A stretch of DNA of 64,000 nucleotides from Oceanispirochaeta sp963676905 (GCA_963676905.2 CAXXVE010000001.1:1-64000), one strand, 5' to 3'; counted from the first letter of the stretch, positions 17,276-26,848 are shown. Translations and numbers: made by a program. The notes: generated by a model from the sequence alone, not told the origin.

Positions 17276-17303
17276 TTGACATACTTGTATGGTAGTGTAC
17301 AAT
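17276..17303 (+). promoter_or_regulatory. Promoter of the uxuA-uxuB-gntR operon
   Basis: TTGACA (17276-17281), a 16-base spacer and TACAAT (17298-17303) form a near-consensus housekeeping promoter about 72 bases before uxuA. Confidence 0.7.
17285..17302. promoter_or_regulatory. Candidate GntR-type operator overlapping the uxu promoter
   Basis: TTGTA (17285-17289) and TACAA (17298-17302) form a dyad spanning the spacer and -10 element, a position where a repressor would block polymerase. FadR-subfamily GntR proteins commonly bind TGTA/TACA-type dyads, and one is encoded as the third gene of this operon. A second dyad, GAGCCGGC/GCCGGCTC (17318-17334), lies in the leader. Confidence 0.4.
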
Positions 17304-17375
17304 ACAGAGGTCAAATTGAGCCGGCTGCCGGCTCTAAATAAGTAAAGACCTCATATAGTATGGGAGGATTAGAAT

Positions 17376-18443
17376 ATGAAAATGAGTTTAAGATGGTTCG
17401 GAACGGGCCATGACAGTGTTACACTGAATCAGATCAGACAGATCCCCGGAGTAGAAGGTGTTATCACAACACTCTACGACACAGTTCCCGGTGAAGCCTG
17501 GGAGAGCGATCAGATCAAGGCGATCAACAAAGAAGTCAACGATTCAGGACTGAAGATCCTTGGAATCGAATCAGTAAACATTTCCGATGAAATTAAATCT
17601 GCCGCCCCCGACAGAGACAGGCACATTGAAAACTACATCACCACACTCAAGAGACTCTCAGCCGAGGGAATCGATATGGTATGCTACAACTTCATGCCTG
17701 TATTCGACTGGACCAGATCAGAACTTGCAAAAGTCCGCCCCGACGGCTCTACCGTACTTGCCTACAACCAGGAGAAGGTCGACGCCATCAAACCTTCTGA
17801 AATGTTTAAAAACATTGATGATGATTCCAACGGCTTTGTAATGCCCGGCTGGGAACCCGAGAGAATGAAGAAGATCGAGTCCCTCTTTTCCATGTACCAG
17901 GGAATTGACAATGATACACTCTTCGCCAACCTCAAGTACTTCCTTGAAGCGATTATGCCCACCTGTGAAAAGTACGGCGTAAAGATGGCCATCCATATTG
18001 ACGACCCCGTATGGAGCGTTTACGGACTGCCCAGAATCATCAAGAACAAGATGGACCTGAACCGCCTGATTACAGAGGTTCCTTCAGAATACAACGGTAT
18101 CACCCTCTGCACCGGTTCACTGAGCTCCAATCCCGAAAACAATATTCCCGAAATCATCCGCTCCGTAAAAGGCAGAGTCCACTTTGCCCATGTACGGAAC
18201 ACAAAGCACACAGCCCCCGGAATCTTCGAAGAGTCGGCACACCTCTCTTCAGACGGTTCTCTGGATATGTACGAAATCATGAAGGCCTTCTATGAGACCG
18301 GATTCGACGGCCCCGTCCGCCCCGACCACGGCCGTGCCATCTGGGGAGAAGTATCCATGCCCGGTTACGGACTCTACGACAGAGCCCTGGGTGCACAGTA
18401 TCTTCTGGGACTCCTGGAAGCCATCAAGAAAGGCAGCAAATAA
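17376..18443 (+). CDS. uxuA: D-mannonate dehydratase
   Basis: The enzyme removes water from D-mannonate to give 2-keto-3-deoxygluconate in hexuronate breakdown. The protein (355 residues) opens with KMSLRWFGTGHDSVTLNQIR and keeps the family motifs IPGVEGVITTLYDTVPGE, MAIHIDDPVWSVYGLPRI, LCTGSLSSNPENNIPEI, VHFAHVRNTK and GPVRPDHGR, which include the metal-binding histidines, cysteine and aspartate. A good ribosome site (GGGAGG) precedes the ATG. uxuB follows after 9 bases. No kdgK or kdgA is in the window. Confidence 0.95.
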   Translation: MKMSLRWFGTGHDSVTLNQIRQIPGVEGVITTLYDTVPGEAWESDQIKAINKEVNDSGLKILGIESVNISDEIKSAAPDRDRHIENYITTLKRLSAEGIDMVCYNFMPVFDWTRSELAKVRPDGSTVLAYNQEKVDAIKPSEMFKNIDDDSNGFVMPGWEPERMKKIESLFSMYQGIDNDTLFANLKYFLEAIMPTCEKYGVKMAIHIDDPVWSVYGLPRIIKNKMDLNRLITEVPSEYNGITLCTGSLSSNPENNIPEIIRSVKGRVHFAHVRNTKHTAPGIFEESAHLSSDGSLDMYEIMKAFYETGFDGPVRPDHGRAIWGEVSMPGYGLYDRALGAQYLLGLLEAIKKGSK

Positions 18444-18452
18444 GGGGAAATC

Positions 18453-20048
18453 ATGAATCTGACAGTTCAGAATCTGAAAGAAAAAGACAAATGGACAGGC
18501 TACACCCTGCCCGAATTTGAAATTGAGAAAGTATGGAACCAGAGCAAAGAGACTCCCAAATGGATTCACTTCGGTGCCGGAAACATCTTCCGCGCCTTTG
18601 TGGCCCTTCTGCAGCAGCGCCTTCTGAATGAAGGCCTTGCGGATACGGGAATCGCCGTGTGTGAAACCTTCGACGGAGAGATTATAGAAAAGGCCTACCG
18701 CCCCTTCGACAACCTCTCCCTTGCCGTAACCCTCAAGGGCAGCGGAGATATCCAGAAAGAGGTTGTTGCCAGCCTCAGCGAATCTCTGATCCCCGCCCAG
18801 GATTACGGACGGATGAAGGAGATCCTCACCTTTGAGGGTCTCCAGATCCTCAGCCTTACCATAACCGAGAAGGGATATGCCCTTAAAAACGGTGCCGGTG
18901 AGTACTTCCCCTGGGTTAAACCCGATTTTGACAGCTTTGATGCACAGCCTGTAAGCACAATCGGCATCATCACAAGACTCCTCCACGAGCGCTTCCTTGC
19001 GGGAGCCGCTCCCCTGGCCCTTGTGAGCATGGATAACTGCAGCCACAACGGAACCCTTCTGAAAGCAGCCGTTATGGATTACGCCGAGAGCTGGAAAGCA
19101 TCAGGCTGGGTGGATCAGGCCTTTGTGGACTACCTGAACAATGAAGAGAAGATCTCCTTCAACTGGAGCATGATCGACAAGATCACTCCCCGCCCCTCGG
19201 ACATTGTCCTTGCGGATCTGAAGAAGGACGGACTTGAGGGAATGGACCTGATCCAGACCTCAAAGAACAGCTTTGTCGCAGGATTCGTAAATGCCGAAGA
19301 GTCACAGTACCTGGCCATCGAAGACAAGTTCCCCAACGGCCGGCCCCCTCTTGAAAAGGCGGGAGTCCTCTTTTCGGACAGAGAGACCATCGACAGAATT
19401 GAAAAGATGAAGGTCTGTACCTGCCTCAACCCCCTCCATACGGTTCTGGCTGTCTTCGGATGCCTTATGGGCTATGACTCCATCTCCGGTGAGATGAAAG
19501 ATCCCCTCCTCAAGGGATTCATCGAAAAGCTTGGATACGGTGAAGGCATGCCTGTTGTTGTTGATCCGGGCATCATGAATGCAGAGGATTTTATCAGAGA
19601 CAGCATTGAAGTCCGGTTCCCCAACCCCTTTGTTCCCGATACACCCCAGAGAATCGCAACGGACACATCAAAAAAGATCCCTGTGCGCTTCGGTGAGACA
19701 ATGAAGGCCTATATTGAAAAGGGCGAGAAGGATCTCTCCTTCCTGAACTACATCCCCCTCTTCCTGGCAGGATGGCTCCGCTATCTGATGGCCGTTGATG
19801 ATGAGGGCAGGAGTTTTGAACCCAGTTCCGACCCCAACCTGGAGATGGCTCAGGCCTATGTCAGTTCCTTCGAACTGGGATACAAAGGTGAGGTTCACGA
19901 CAAGGTAAAAGAACTTCTTTCCAATAAAGAGATATTCGCAATCGACCTTTACGAGTATAATCTCGGAGAAAAGGTGGAGAGCTACTTCAAAGAACTCATT
20001 GCCGGCCCCGGTGCCGTAAAGAGTACACTTGAAAAATATATCTCCTGA
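18453..20048 (+). CDS. uxuB: Fructuronate reductase (mannitol dehydrogenase family)
   Basis: The enzyme interconverts D-fructuronate and D-mannonate with NAD(H), the step before UxuA. At 531 residues it fits the long-chain polyol dehydrogenase family. The N-terminal Rossmann segment has IHFGAGNIFRAFVA. SMDNCSHNG marks the cofactor domain. The catalytic signature K-x5-N-x2-H is present as KVCTCLNPLH. Position after uxuA makes fructuronate reductase more likely than mannitol or tagaturonate activity. The latter cannot be excluded from sequence alone. Confidence 0.9.
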   Translation: MNLTVQNLKEKDKWTGYTLPEFEIEKVWNQSKETPKWIHFGAGNIFRAFVALLQQRLLNEGLADTGIAVCETFDGEIIEKAYRPFDNLSLAVTLKGSGDIQKEVVASLSESLIPAQDYGRMKEILTFEGLQILSLTITEKGYALKNGAGEYFPWVKPDFDSFDAQPVSTIGIITRLLHERFLAGAAPLALVSMDNCSHNGTLLKAAVMDYAESWKASGWVDQAFVDYLNNEEKISFNWSMIDKITPRPSDIVLADLKKDGLEGMDLIQTSKNSFVAGFVNAEESQYLAIEDKFPNGRPPLEKAGVLFSDRETIDRIEKMKVCTCLNPLHTVLAVFGCLMGYDSISGEMKDPLLKGFIEKLGYGEGMPVVVDPGIMNAEDFIRDSIEVRFPNPFVPDTPQRIATDTSKKIPVRFGETMKAYIEKGEKDLSFLNYIPLFLAGWLRYLMAVDDEGRSFEPSSDPNLEMAQAYVSSFELGYKGEVHDKVKELLSNKEIFAIDLYEYNLGEKVESYFKELIAGPGAVKSTLEKYIS

Positions 20049-20065
20049 GAAAGGACGGACTTGAG

Positions 20066-20791
20066 ATGCGGAAAAGGGGAGACAGCAGTCAGAATAAAAC
20101 GGCCAGTGAGAAAGTTTACGATATCTTAAGAAAGAATATCATGAACCTGAACCTGGTTCCCGGAACTCCCATGAGTGAAAAGGATATTTCTGAAAAGATG
20201 AAGGTCAGCAGGACACCTGTCAGGGAGGCCTTCATCCGTCTCTCCAATGAAGCATTGGTCAGCGTTCTCCCTCAGAAAGGGAGTTTTGTCTCCCGGATTG
20301 ATCTGGACAGGGTCAAGGAGGAGCGTTTCCTGAGAGAGTCTCTTGAAACCTCCGTCCTGACCCAGCTGATCCAGAGTCCCGAAGAGCTTCCTCTGAGGGA
20401 TCTGAAACTCAATCTGGAAGATCAGGACAGAGCCCTGACAGAGGAGAATCTGGCAGCTTTCCTGGAGCTGGATGAAGAGTTCCACGCCCTTCTTTTCGAT
20501 CTGGCGGAAAGTCCTCTGTGCTTCCGTGTTATGAACAACTTTTCAAGCCACTACCGCCGCATCCGCTACCTGTCCATGTATGTCAGCGGCGTCTCCCGTA
20601 TAAATTATGACCAGCATGTGGAGCTTGTCAGAATGATCGAAGCCAAGGATCTGAGCCGCGCTGTACCCGAAATGCGGGAGCATCTGGGCAAGCTGAGAAG
20701 TGAGAAAGAGATCCTTCTAAAACGCTACCCCGACTACTTCCTGAAAGCCCAGGGAGAGATTCATGACCCCTTTGTCGGCGGAATATCCTGA
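20066..20791 (+). CDS. GntR-family regulator with FCD ligand domain
   Basis: This 241-residue protein has an N-terminal winged helix (about residues 10-80, with VYDILRKNIMNLNLVPGTPM and ISEKMKVSRTPVREAFIRLS). An all-helical FCD domain follows, with conserved acidic and histidine positions (LDEEFHALLFDLAESPLC, YDQHVELVRMIEAKD). It is cotranscribed with uxuAB, 17 bases downstream, and has an AAAGGA ribosome site. The obvious inference is that it represses this operon and is released by a hexuronate or mannonate, as UxuR/ExuR-type proteins are. Confidence 0.88.
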   Translation: MRKRGDSSQNKTASEKVYDILRKNIMNLNLVPGTPMSEKDISEKMKVSRTPVREAFIRLSNEALVSVLPQKGSFVSRIDLDRVKEERFLRESLETSVLTQLIQSPEELPLRDLKLNLEDQDRALTEENLAAFLELDEEFHALLFDLAESPLCFRVMNNFSSHYRRIRYLSMYVSGVSRINYDQHVELVRMIEAKDLSRAVPEMREHLGKLRSEKEILLKRYPDYFLKAQGEIHDPFVGGIS

Positions 20792-20820
20792 AAAACTGAC
20801 AGGGCATTTTTACAACTCCG

Positions 20821-20829
20821 TGGTATAAT
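20821..20829 (+). promoter_or_regulatory. Extended -10 promoter of the WYL regulator gene
   Basis: TGGTATAAT is an extended -10 element. The ATG at 20841 lies 11 bases beyond it, leaving a leader of about 4-5 bases and no ribosome site. Confidence 0.5.
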
Positions 20830-20840
20830 CCATACCCTGT

Positions 20841-21779
20841 ATGAAGATCGACCGCCTCCTCTCCATTATTGTCTACCTCCTGAATCATGAACTTGTCAGT
20901 GCCCGGAGACTGGCAGAGCGCTTCTCGGTGAGTACCCGAACCATAATCAGGGATATGGAGACCATCGACCTGGCGGGAATCCCCGTTATAAGCGTACAGG
21001 GCCCCGAAGGGGGCTACGGTATATCTGAAAGCTACAAAATGGACCGCCGCCTGATGTCAGGCAGTGATCTCTGCCACATTATCACGGCTCTCCAGAGCCT
21101 CTCGGACTCCATGGGTGTTGCCGAGATGGATGAGACTCTTGAAAAGATGAAGGGACTTCTTCCGCAGCGGGAGAATGAACTTCTGACCCGTCAGAGTGAG
21201 CAGATCAGCATGGATTTCTCTCTCCTGGGGGGAGATCCCCGTCACAAAAGAACATTCAGCCTTATCAGAGAGGCCCTCGACAGAAACAGGCTCCTGAAAA
21301 TCACTTATACAAGCAATAAACTCGAGTCCACAGCCCGGGTTGTGGAGCCCATGACCATCGCCTTTAAATGGCGCTCCTGGTATCTCTTCGCCTGGTGCAG
21401 GGAGAGGGAGGACTACCGCCTGTTCCGGCTTTCCCGGATCAAGGATGCTGTAATTCTCGATGAAAGGTTCCGGCGCAGGGAGTTCCGTTTCGAAGAGTAC
21501 ATCAAGGAGTATGAAGAGGCCCGGGGCATCCCCCTGACAGAGATGACTGTCCGCTTTTCAAAGGAGATCCGGGCCCTGGTTGAGGAGTACTGCTCTCCCG
21601 AAGACATTACCGAAGAGGCTGACGAAAGCATTACTGTAAAAATCAGGATGCCCGGTGACAGCTGGCTCTATGGATTCATCCTCTCCTACGGCCCCCATGC
21701 CACAGTCCTGGAGCCGGAGCACATCCGCCTGAAACTGGGTGAAATGGCAAGGGAAATTTCAAAGAAATACGATAAGTAA
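20841..21779 (+). CDS. HTH-WYL domain transcriptional regulator (YafY-like)
   Basis: The 312-residue protein begins directly with a DeoR-like winged helix (about 1-60, LLSIIVYLLNHELVSARRLA and FSVSTRTIIRDMETIDLAGI). The central WYL domain (about 140-210) keeps the ligand-contact pattern WRSWYLFAWCREREDYRLFR, and a WCX C-terminal domain follows. Bacterial WYL proteins often sense nucleotides or DNA fragments. The start matches the family and no earlier one is possible. The mRNA looks nearly leaderless. The GyrI-like gene lies 132 bases downstream and may be a target. Confidence 0.87.
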   Translation: MKIDRLLSIIVYLLNHELVSARRLAERFSVSTRTIIRDMETIDLAGIPVISVQGPEGGYGISESYKMDRRLMSGSDLCHIITALQSLSDSMGVAEMDETLEKMKGLLPQRENELLTRQSEQISMDFSLLGGDPRHKRTFSLIREALDRNRLLKITYTSNKLESTARVVEPMTIAFKWRSWYLFAWCREREDYRLFRLSRIKDAVILDERFRRREFRFEEYIKEYEEARGIPLTEMTVRFSKEIRALVEEYCSPEDITEEADESITVKIRMPGDSWLYGFILSYGPHATVLEPEHIRLKLGEMAREISKKYDK

Positions 21780-21786
21780 AACAACC

Positions 21787-21804
21787 ATGACATACTGATG
21801 TCAT
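21787..21804. promoter_or_regulatory. Inverted repeat between the WYL regulator and the GyrI-like gene
   Basis: ATGACAT and ATGTCAT form perfect 7-base arms around ACTG, just after the regulator's stop codon and about 108 bases before the next gene. It could be an operator for the downstream gene. Confidence 0.35.
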
Positions 21805-21911
21805 ATACCTCTCGCTAAAATGCAGTAAACCGGAAAATAAAGAGGACTTCCCCGCAGGGCCTCTTCACCGGAAAACAGGCCGACCGGCCGCTGGATTCGA
21901 AGGAGAACTGT

Positions 21912-22358
21912 ATGGAAGTAAAAGAGGTAAAAGAGCAGAGCACCCTGCATGTAAGAGAGATAACTCCGGTTTCAAAGCTGTCACAGCTTATGAGCCGGGT
22001 TTACCCTGAAATTGCGGCCTATGCCGGCAGAAAGGGGCTGACCCTGACAGGCCCGCCCTATGCCATGTACTACAATATGGATATGGATGCCCTGGATGTG
22101 GAAGTCGGTTTTCCAGTTGCCTCCGCCGATGAGGGAGAGGGTCAGCTGAAGAGGGGAACCCTTCCTGCCGGAAAGATCGCCGCCGCCCTCCATAAGGGGA
22201 GCTATGACAGCATCGGAGAGACCTACAACAGTTTAACCTCCTTTGTTCAGGATCAGAATCTAACCCCCTCGGGTCTCTGCTATGAGTTCTACCTCAACGA
22301 TCCGGGTCAGGTGAAGCCTGAAGAACTGAGGACGGAGATCTGTTTTGTACTCAAATAG
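21912..22358 (+). CDS. GyrI-like small-molecule-binding protein
   Basis: The 148-residue protein matches the stand-alone GyrI-like/AraC effector-binding domain: VREITPVSKLSQLMSRVYPE, then MYYNMDMDALDVEVGFPV, LPAGKIAAALHKGSYDSI and the C-terminal YEFYLNDPGQVKPEELRTEI. Such single-domain proteins bind hydrophobic or cationic compounds and can be hydrolases. No DNA-binding domain is attached. AAGGAG precedes the ATG. A regulatory link to the upstream WYL protein is inferred from position only. Confidence 0.85.
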   Translation: MEVKEVKEQSTLHVREITPVSKLSQLMSRVYPEIAAYAGRKGLTLTGPPYAMYYNMDMDALDVEVGFPVASADEGEGQLKRGTLPAGKIAAALHKGSYDSIGETYNSLTSFVQDQNLTPSGLCYEFYLNDPGQVKPEELRTEICFVLK

Positions 22359-22371
22359 GAGATAAGACTCC

Positions 22372-22394
22372 GCAGCCCTTTCGGTGCGGGCTGC
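22372..22394 (+). terminator. Hairpin after the GyrI-like gene
   Basis: GCAGCCC and GGGCTGC pair over 7 bases with a 9-base loop. There is no T tract. The rest of the 232-base gap before the polyamine operon holds TTGACT (22499-22504) as a possible -35 box, without a clear -10. Confidence 0.4.
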
Positions 22395-22590
22395 CCCCGG
22401 GAAGAAGAGAGTCCGCACCATAGAACAGGCAGGTTCATCCCCCTGAATACTGTCCAATAATAAATTTTCTTTTTTTCACCCTTTCTTCAGTTACTGTATT
22501 GACTTATATTCCTAAATACACCATCTATTGCTATGCTGTAATATGGTCCGGAAAATACCATCCGGAGACCGTCAGGAGGTTGCATATTTA

Positions 22591-24519
22591 ATGAGTAACG
22601 ATAGTGTTTGGAACAGCTGGGACGTCCGTAAATCATCAGATCTTTACGGCATTCCTGAATGGGGTGCAGGGTACTACGGCATCAATGAGGGCGGGGAACT
22701 CTGCATTCAGACAAAGATTGGAAAAAATACAATCTCCATCCCCTTCAAAGAGATCATTTCAGGCATAAATGACAGGGGAATGGACCTTCCCGTTCTCCTT
22801 CGGATTGAGAACTTTCTGGACTCCCAGATATCCCGGCTCAACGAATCTTTCCGGAAAGCCATCAAGAGCCAGAACTACCAGAATGAATACAGGGGAGTCT
22901 TCCCCATAAAGGTAAATCAGCAGGAACAGGTAATCCACGAGATAACCCGCTTCGGCGCCGCCTACCACCATGGACTGGAGGCCGGAAGCAAGGCGGAACT
23001 GATCGCCGCCCTGGCTGTGATGGAGGACAAGGAGTCCTGCCTTATCTGCAACGGCTACAAGGATGAAGAATTTATCGACCTTGCCCTTCAGTCCACCCGT
23101 ATGGGATACAAGGTATTCCTCGTTCTTGAAATGCCCGGAGAGCTGGATCTGGTTTTGAAACGCAGTGCAGTCCTGGGCATTGAACCCCTCCTGGGTGTAC
23201 GGTTCAAGGTGTCCGCCCGGGCCGGAGGCCACTGGAGTGAATCCGGCGGTGACCGCAGCCTCTTCGGCCTCTCCAGTACCCAGATCATTCAGGTTGTGGA
23301 CCGACTGAAGGAAGCGGGCAAGCTGGACTGTCTGAAGCTGCTCCATTTCCATCTGGGCTCACAGATCCCCAATATCAGAGATATCCGCCAGTCTGTCCTT
23401 GAAGCGGCCCGACTCTACGGCGGCCTTGTGAGCGAGGGAGCAGCCATGGGCTATTTCGATATGGGAGGCGGCCTGGCTGTGGATTACGACGGCACCCAGA
23501 CCAACTACACCCACAGCCGGAACTACTCCATGGACGAGTACACCAACGACATTATCGATGTGCTTCTGTCGGTATTCAACGAGGAGGAGGTACCCCACCC
23601 CGTACTTCTCTCCGAGTCAGGCCGTGCCACTGTAGCCTACTACTCGGTGCTTCTTGTAAATGTACTTGATGTAGCCAAATTTGAAGCGGCGCCTGTACCC
23701 GAAGCATTTGAAGAGGGCACACCGGAAATGATCCTCAACATGAAGGACATTCTGAAGGATATGACCCAGAAGAACCTGCAGGAGAGCTTCAATGACGCTG
23801 TCTTTTACAGAGACCAGATGCGCCAGCTCTTCCAGTACGGCCAGGTGACCCTGCGCCAGAGATCCCTCTGTGAGAATATCTACCTCAGCGTCATCCTCAA
23901 GATCAGGGAACAGATGGACCGCCTGAAGAGGCTGCCCCAGGGGCTGGATCAGCTCGATGACAGCCTGACGGACATCTACTATGCCAACTTCAGCCTCTTT
24001 CAGTCCCTCCCCGATGTATGGGCCATCGACCAGATTTTTCCGGTTATGCCTCTGACAAGGCTGAATGAGGAGCCCCGGCGGAGAGGGATAATCGCCGATA
24101 TAACCTGCGACTGTGACGGTCAGATCAACCACTTTATAAGTCAGAAGGACCTGGAGCGGAGCCTTCCCCTTCACGAGCTGAAGGACGATGAGGAGTACTA
24201 TCTCGGATTCTTTCTTGTGGGTGCCTATCAGGAGACCCTGGGAGACCTGCACAACCTTTTCGGCGATACCAATGTGGTGAGCATCCGTATTCATGACGAC
24301 GGCAGCTTCGATATAACAAGAGAGCTGGAGGGCGATTCCATAGCCGATGTACTAAGCTATGTAGAGTACGACCCCAAGGTTCTGCTTGAGAAGTTCAGAC
24401 AGAAGGCGGAGCGGGCCGTAAAGGACGGGCTTATAAGCCCCAAAGAGAGACAACAGATCGTCAAGGGCTTCGATACGGGCCTGAGAGGATATACATATTA
24501 CGAGAGGGAGAATAATTGA
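22591..24519 (+). CDS. speA: Biosynthetic arginine decarboxylase
   Basis: This PLP enzyme converts arginine to agmatine and CO2. The 642-residue protein opens with NDSVWNSWDVRKSSDLYGIP as in other SpeA enzymes. The cofactor lysine lies in YRGVFPIKVNQQEQV. HHGLEAGSKAELI, KLLHFHLGSQIPNI and the glycine-rich DMGGGLAVDYDG are also present. The C-terminus has ITCDCDGQINHF and GAYQETLGDLHNLFGDTN. I start at ATG 22591, with AGGAGG upstream, rather than the earlier frame opening at 22528. Length matches E. coli SpeA (about 658). It is the first gene of a four-gene polyamine operon. Confidence 0.95.
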   Translation: MSNDSVWNSWDVRKSSDLYGIPEWGAGYYGINEGGELCIQTKIGKNTISIPFKEIISGINDRGMDLPVLLRIENFLDSQISRLNESFRKAIKSQNYQNEYRGVFPIKVNQQEQVIHEITRFGAAYHHGLEAGSKAELIAALAVMEDKESCLICNGYKDEEFIDLALQSTRMGYKVFLVLEMPGELDLVLKRSAVLGIEPLLGVRFKVSARAGGHWSESGGDRSLFGLSSTQIIQVVDRLKEAGKLDCLKLLHFHLGSQIPNIRDIRQSVLEAARLYGGLVSEGAAMGYFDMGGGLAVDYDGTQTNYTHSRNYSMDEYTNDIIDVLLSVFNEEEVPHPVLLSESGRATVAYYSVLLVNVLDVAKFEAAPVPEAFEEGTPEMILNMKDILKDMTQKNLQESFNDAVFYRDQMRQLFQYGQVTLRQRSLCENIYLSVILKIREQMDRLKRLPQGLDQLDDSLTDIYYANFSLFQSLPDVWAIDQIFPVMPLTRLNEEPRRRGIIADITCDCDGQINHFISQKDLERSLPLHELKDDEEYYLGFFLVGAYQETLGDLHNLFGDTNVVSIRIHDDGSFDITRELEGDSIADVLSYVEYDPKVLLEKFRQKAERAVKDGLISPKERQQIVKGFDTGLRGYTYYERENN

Positions 24520-25697
24520 TGAGTAAAGTAGTGATCATCGGAGCCGGCGGTGTCGGTTCGGTAGTAGCCCAGAAGTGCGGCCAGCTGCCCGAAGTTTTTA
24601 CAGAGATTGTCCTGGCAAGCAGGACAAAGAGCAAATGCGATGCCATTGCAAAGCTTATAGGACGTCCCGTTGTTACTGAGCAGGTGGATGCAGACAATGT
24701 TCCTGAACTGACAGCCCTGCTGAAGAAACACAAGCCCGACCTTGTGATCAATGTGGCCCTGCCCTACCAGGACCTTCATATTATGGACGCCTGCCTGGAG
24801 GCGGGAGTCAACTATCTCGACACCGCAAACTACGAGCCCCTGGACACTGCCAAGTTCGAATACAAGTGGCAGTGGGAGTATCAGGAGCGCTTTAAAGAGA
24901 AGGGACTGATGGCCCTTTTAGGCAGCGGATTCGACCCGGGTGTGACCAACGTGTTTACGGCCTACCTGAACAAGCACTACTTTGACGAGATTCAGGAGCT
25001 GAACATCATAGATGTGAACGGCGGCGACCACGGTCAGCCCTTCGCCACCAACTTCAACCCCGAAATAAACATCAGGGAGATCACAGCAGAGTGCCGCCAC
25101 TGGGAGGACGGCAGCTTCGTTGAAACTCCCGCCATGAGCGAGAAGCAGTCTTTCACCTGTCCCGAAGAGGTCGGTACATACAATATCTACAGGATGTACC
25201 ACGAGGAGCTGGAGTCACTGACCCTCCACTTCCCCACCCTGAAGAAGGCCCAGTTCTGGATGAGCTTCGGCGACTCCTATCTGAAACACCTCGAGGTTCT
25301 TCAGAACGTCGGCATGACAAGAATCGACCCTGTCATGTTCGAAGGAAGGGAGATAGTTCCCATCCAGTTTCTGAAGGCCCTTCTTCCCGATCCCGGCAGC
25401 CTGGGTCCCCTGACCAAAGGGAATACCTGTATCGGCTGTGTGGTGAAGGGAATCAAGGACGGAAAACCCCTGACAAAGTATGTATACAATATCTGCAGCC
25501 ATGAGGCCTCCTATGAAGAGGTGAAGAGCCAGGCCATCAGCTACACCACAGGCGTGCCCGCCATGATCGGTGCCAAGATGATGCTTGAAGGAAAGTGGAG
25601 CGGTGAGGGTGTTTTCAATATGGAGCAGATGGACCCGGACCCCTTTATGGATGATCTCAATAAATACGGACTGCCATGGAAAACCGTTACCCTTTAG
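24519..25697 (+). CDS. Carboxynorspermidine/carboxyspermidine synthase (saccharopine dehydrogenase-like)
   Basis: The enzyme reductively condenses L-aspartate semialdehyde with putrescine (or diaminopropane) using NADPH, giving carboxyspermidine. The Rossmann loop VVIIGAGGVGSVVAQKCGQL is at the N-terminus. The family's GSGFDPGVTNVFTAYL and IDVNGGDHGQPFATNFNPEI segments follow. The length of 392 residues is typical. The ATG shares its A with the speA stop codon. Being followed by the matching decarboxylase and agmatinase makes this assignment firm over a lysine-pathway saccharopine enzyme. Confidence 0.92.
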   Translation: MSKVVIIGAGGVGSVVAQKCGQLPEVFTEIVLASRTKSKCDAIAKLIGRPVVTEQVDADNVPELTALLKKHKPDLVINVALPYQDLHIMDACLEAGVNYLDTANYEPLDTAKFEYKWQWEYQERFKEKGLMALLGSGFDPGVTNVFTAYLNKHYFDEIQELNIIDVNGGDHGQPFATNFNPEINIREITAECRHWEDGSFVETPAMSEKQSFTCPEEVGTYNIYRMYHEELESLTLHFPTLKKAQFWMSFGDSYLKHLEVLQNVGMTRIDPVMFEGREIVPIQFLKALLPDPGSLGPLTKGNTCIGCVVKGIKDGKPLTKYVYNICSHEASYEEVKSQAISYTTGVPAMIGAKMMLEGKWSGEGVFNMEQMDPDPFMDDLNKYGLPWKTVTL

Positions 25698-26848
25698 GCC
25701 TGGACCTCTCAGGTCTGGACAGCCCCGCCTTTGTTGTCGATGCGGCCCTTCTTGAGAAGAACGCATCCATGATGAAGGAGGTGGGGGATGCCTCGGGGGC
25801 ACAGGTTCTCCTTGCCCTCAAAGGATTCTCCATGTATGCCTCCTTCCCCCTCCTGAAACCCTACCTGCAGGGGACCTGTGCCAGCGGCATCAACGAAGCC
25901 CGCCTGGGCAGGGAGGAGATGGGCCTGCAGGTCCACAGCTACAGCCCCGCCTATAGCGAAAAGACCCTCAGGGCCATGCTTGAGATTTCGGACCACCTGA
26001 TATTCAACAGCCCCGGCCAGTGGGAGCGTTTTGCGGCCCTCCGTGAAGAGTTCTCAGACCGGGTCTCCTTTGGACTCCGCTTCAACCCCTCCCACTCGGA
26101 GACGGAAACGGCCATCTACGACCCATCGGCCCCCAAGTCCCGCCTGGGGACCATAGCCGATGAGCTTCCCGATGGATTTCTGACGGAGCAGAAGGTGGAA
26201 GGCCTGCACATCCACAATCTATGCGAAAAGGACTCCCCCTCCCTGCTGCGGACCTGGGAGGCTGTGGAGAGGGTCTTTTCCGGCGCCCGGAGAACCGAAC
26301 TGGAAGGACTGAAGTGGATCAACCTTGGCGGCGGCCATCATATCACCCGCCCCGGCTATAACAGGGAGCTTCTGATAGATCTGGTGCGCAGGATCAGAAA
26401 AGACTACGGCGTGGAAGTCTTCCTCGAACCCGGCGAGGCCTGGGCCCTGAACGCCGGCTACCTTGCGGCCACGGTTCTGGACATCCACAGAAACAGGGGA
26501 AACCTTGCTATTCTGGATACCTCAGCCAGCTGTCATATGCCCGATGTGCTGGAGATGCCCTACCGGCCCCACATCCTGGGCTCCGGAGAAGAGGGGGAGA
26601 AGGCCCATACCTACCGCCTGGGCGGAGTAACCTGCCTGGCGGGGGATGTCATAGGAGACTACAGCTTCGATGAGCCGCTGCAGGTGGGAGACCGCCTTGT
26701 TTTTACGGATATGGCCATCTACTCCATGGTGAAAACGACTACCTTCAACGGCGTAAATCTGCCGTCCATATATCTCTCCGACTCCCGTACGGGAGAACAC
26801 AAACTTGTCCGACGCTTCGGCTATGAGGACTTCAGGAGCCGTCTATGA
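25676..26848 (+). CDS. nspC: Carboxynorspermidine/carboxyspermidine decarboxylase
   Basis: This PLP enzyme of the alanine-racemase fold removes the carboxyl group from carboxyspermidine to give spermidine. The cofactor lysine lies in QVLLALKGFSMYASFPLLKP. The NspC pattern YSPAYSEKTLRAML, SFGLRFNPSHSETE, LHIHNLCEKDS, WINLGGGHHITRPGYNRELL and YLEPGEA-type loop (VFLEPGEAWA) are all seen, along with TCLAGDVIGDY. The gene overlaps its upstream neighbour by 22 bases and the next by 4, so translation is coupled. Length is 390 residues. Confidence 0.93.
   Translation: MENRYPLGLDLSGLDSPAFVVDAALLEKNASMMKEVGDASGAQVLLALKGFSMYASFPLLKPYLQGTCASGINEARLGREEMGLQVHSYSPAYSEKTLRAMLEISDHLIFNSPGQWERFAALREEFSDRVSFGLRFNPSHSETETAIYDPSAPKSRLGTIADELPDGFLTEQKVEGLHIHNLCEKDSPSLLRTWEAVERVFSGARRTELEGLKWINLGGGHHITRPGYNRELLIDLVRRIRKDYGVEVFLEPGEAWALNAGYLAATVLDIHRNRGNLAILDTSASCHMPDVLEMPYRPHILGSGEEGEKAHTYRLGGVTCLAGDVIGDYSFDEPLQVGDRLVFTDMAIYSMVKTTTFNGVNLPSIYLSDSRTGEHKLVRRFGYEDFRSRL

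Noticed and set aside
18249..19046. 265-residue minus-strand frame across uxuA/uxuB
   Set aside because: It covers the junction of two strongly supported genes on the other strand and has no recognisable domain.
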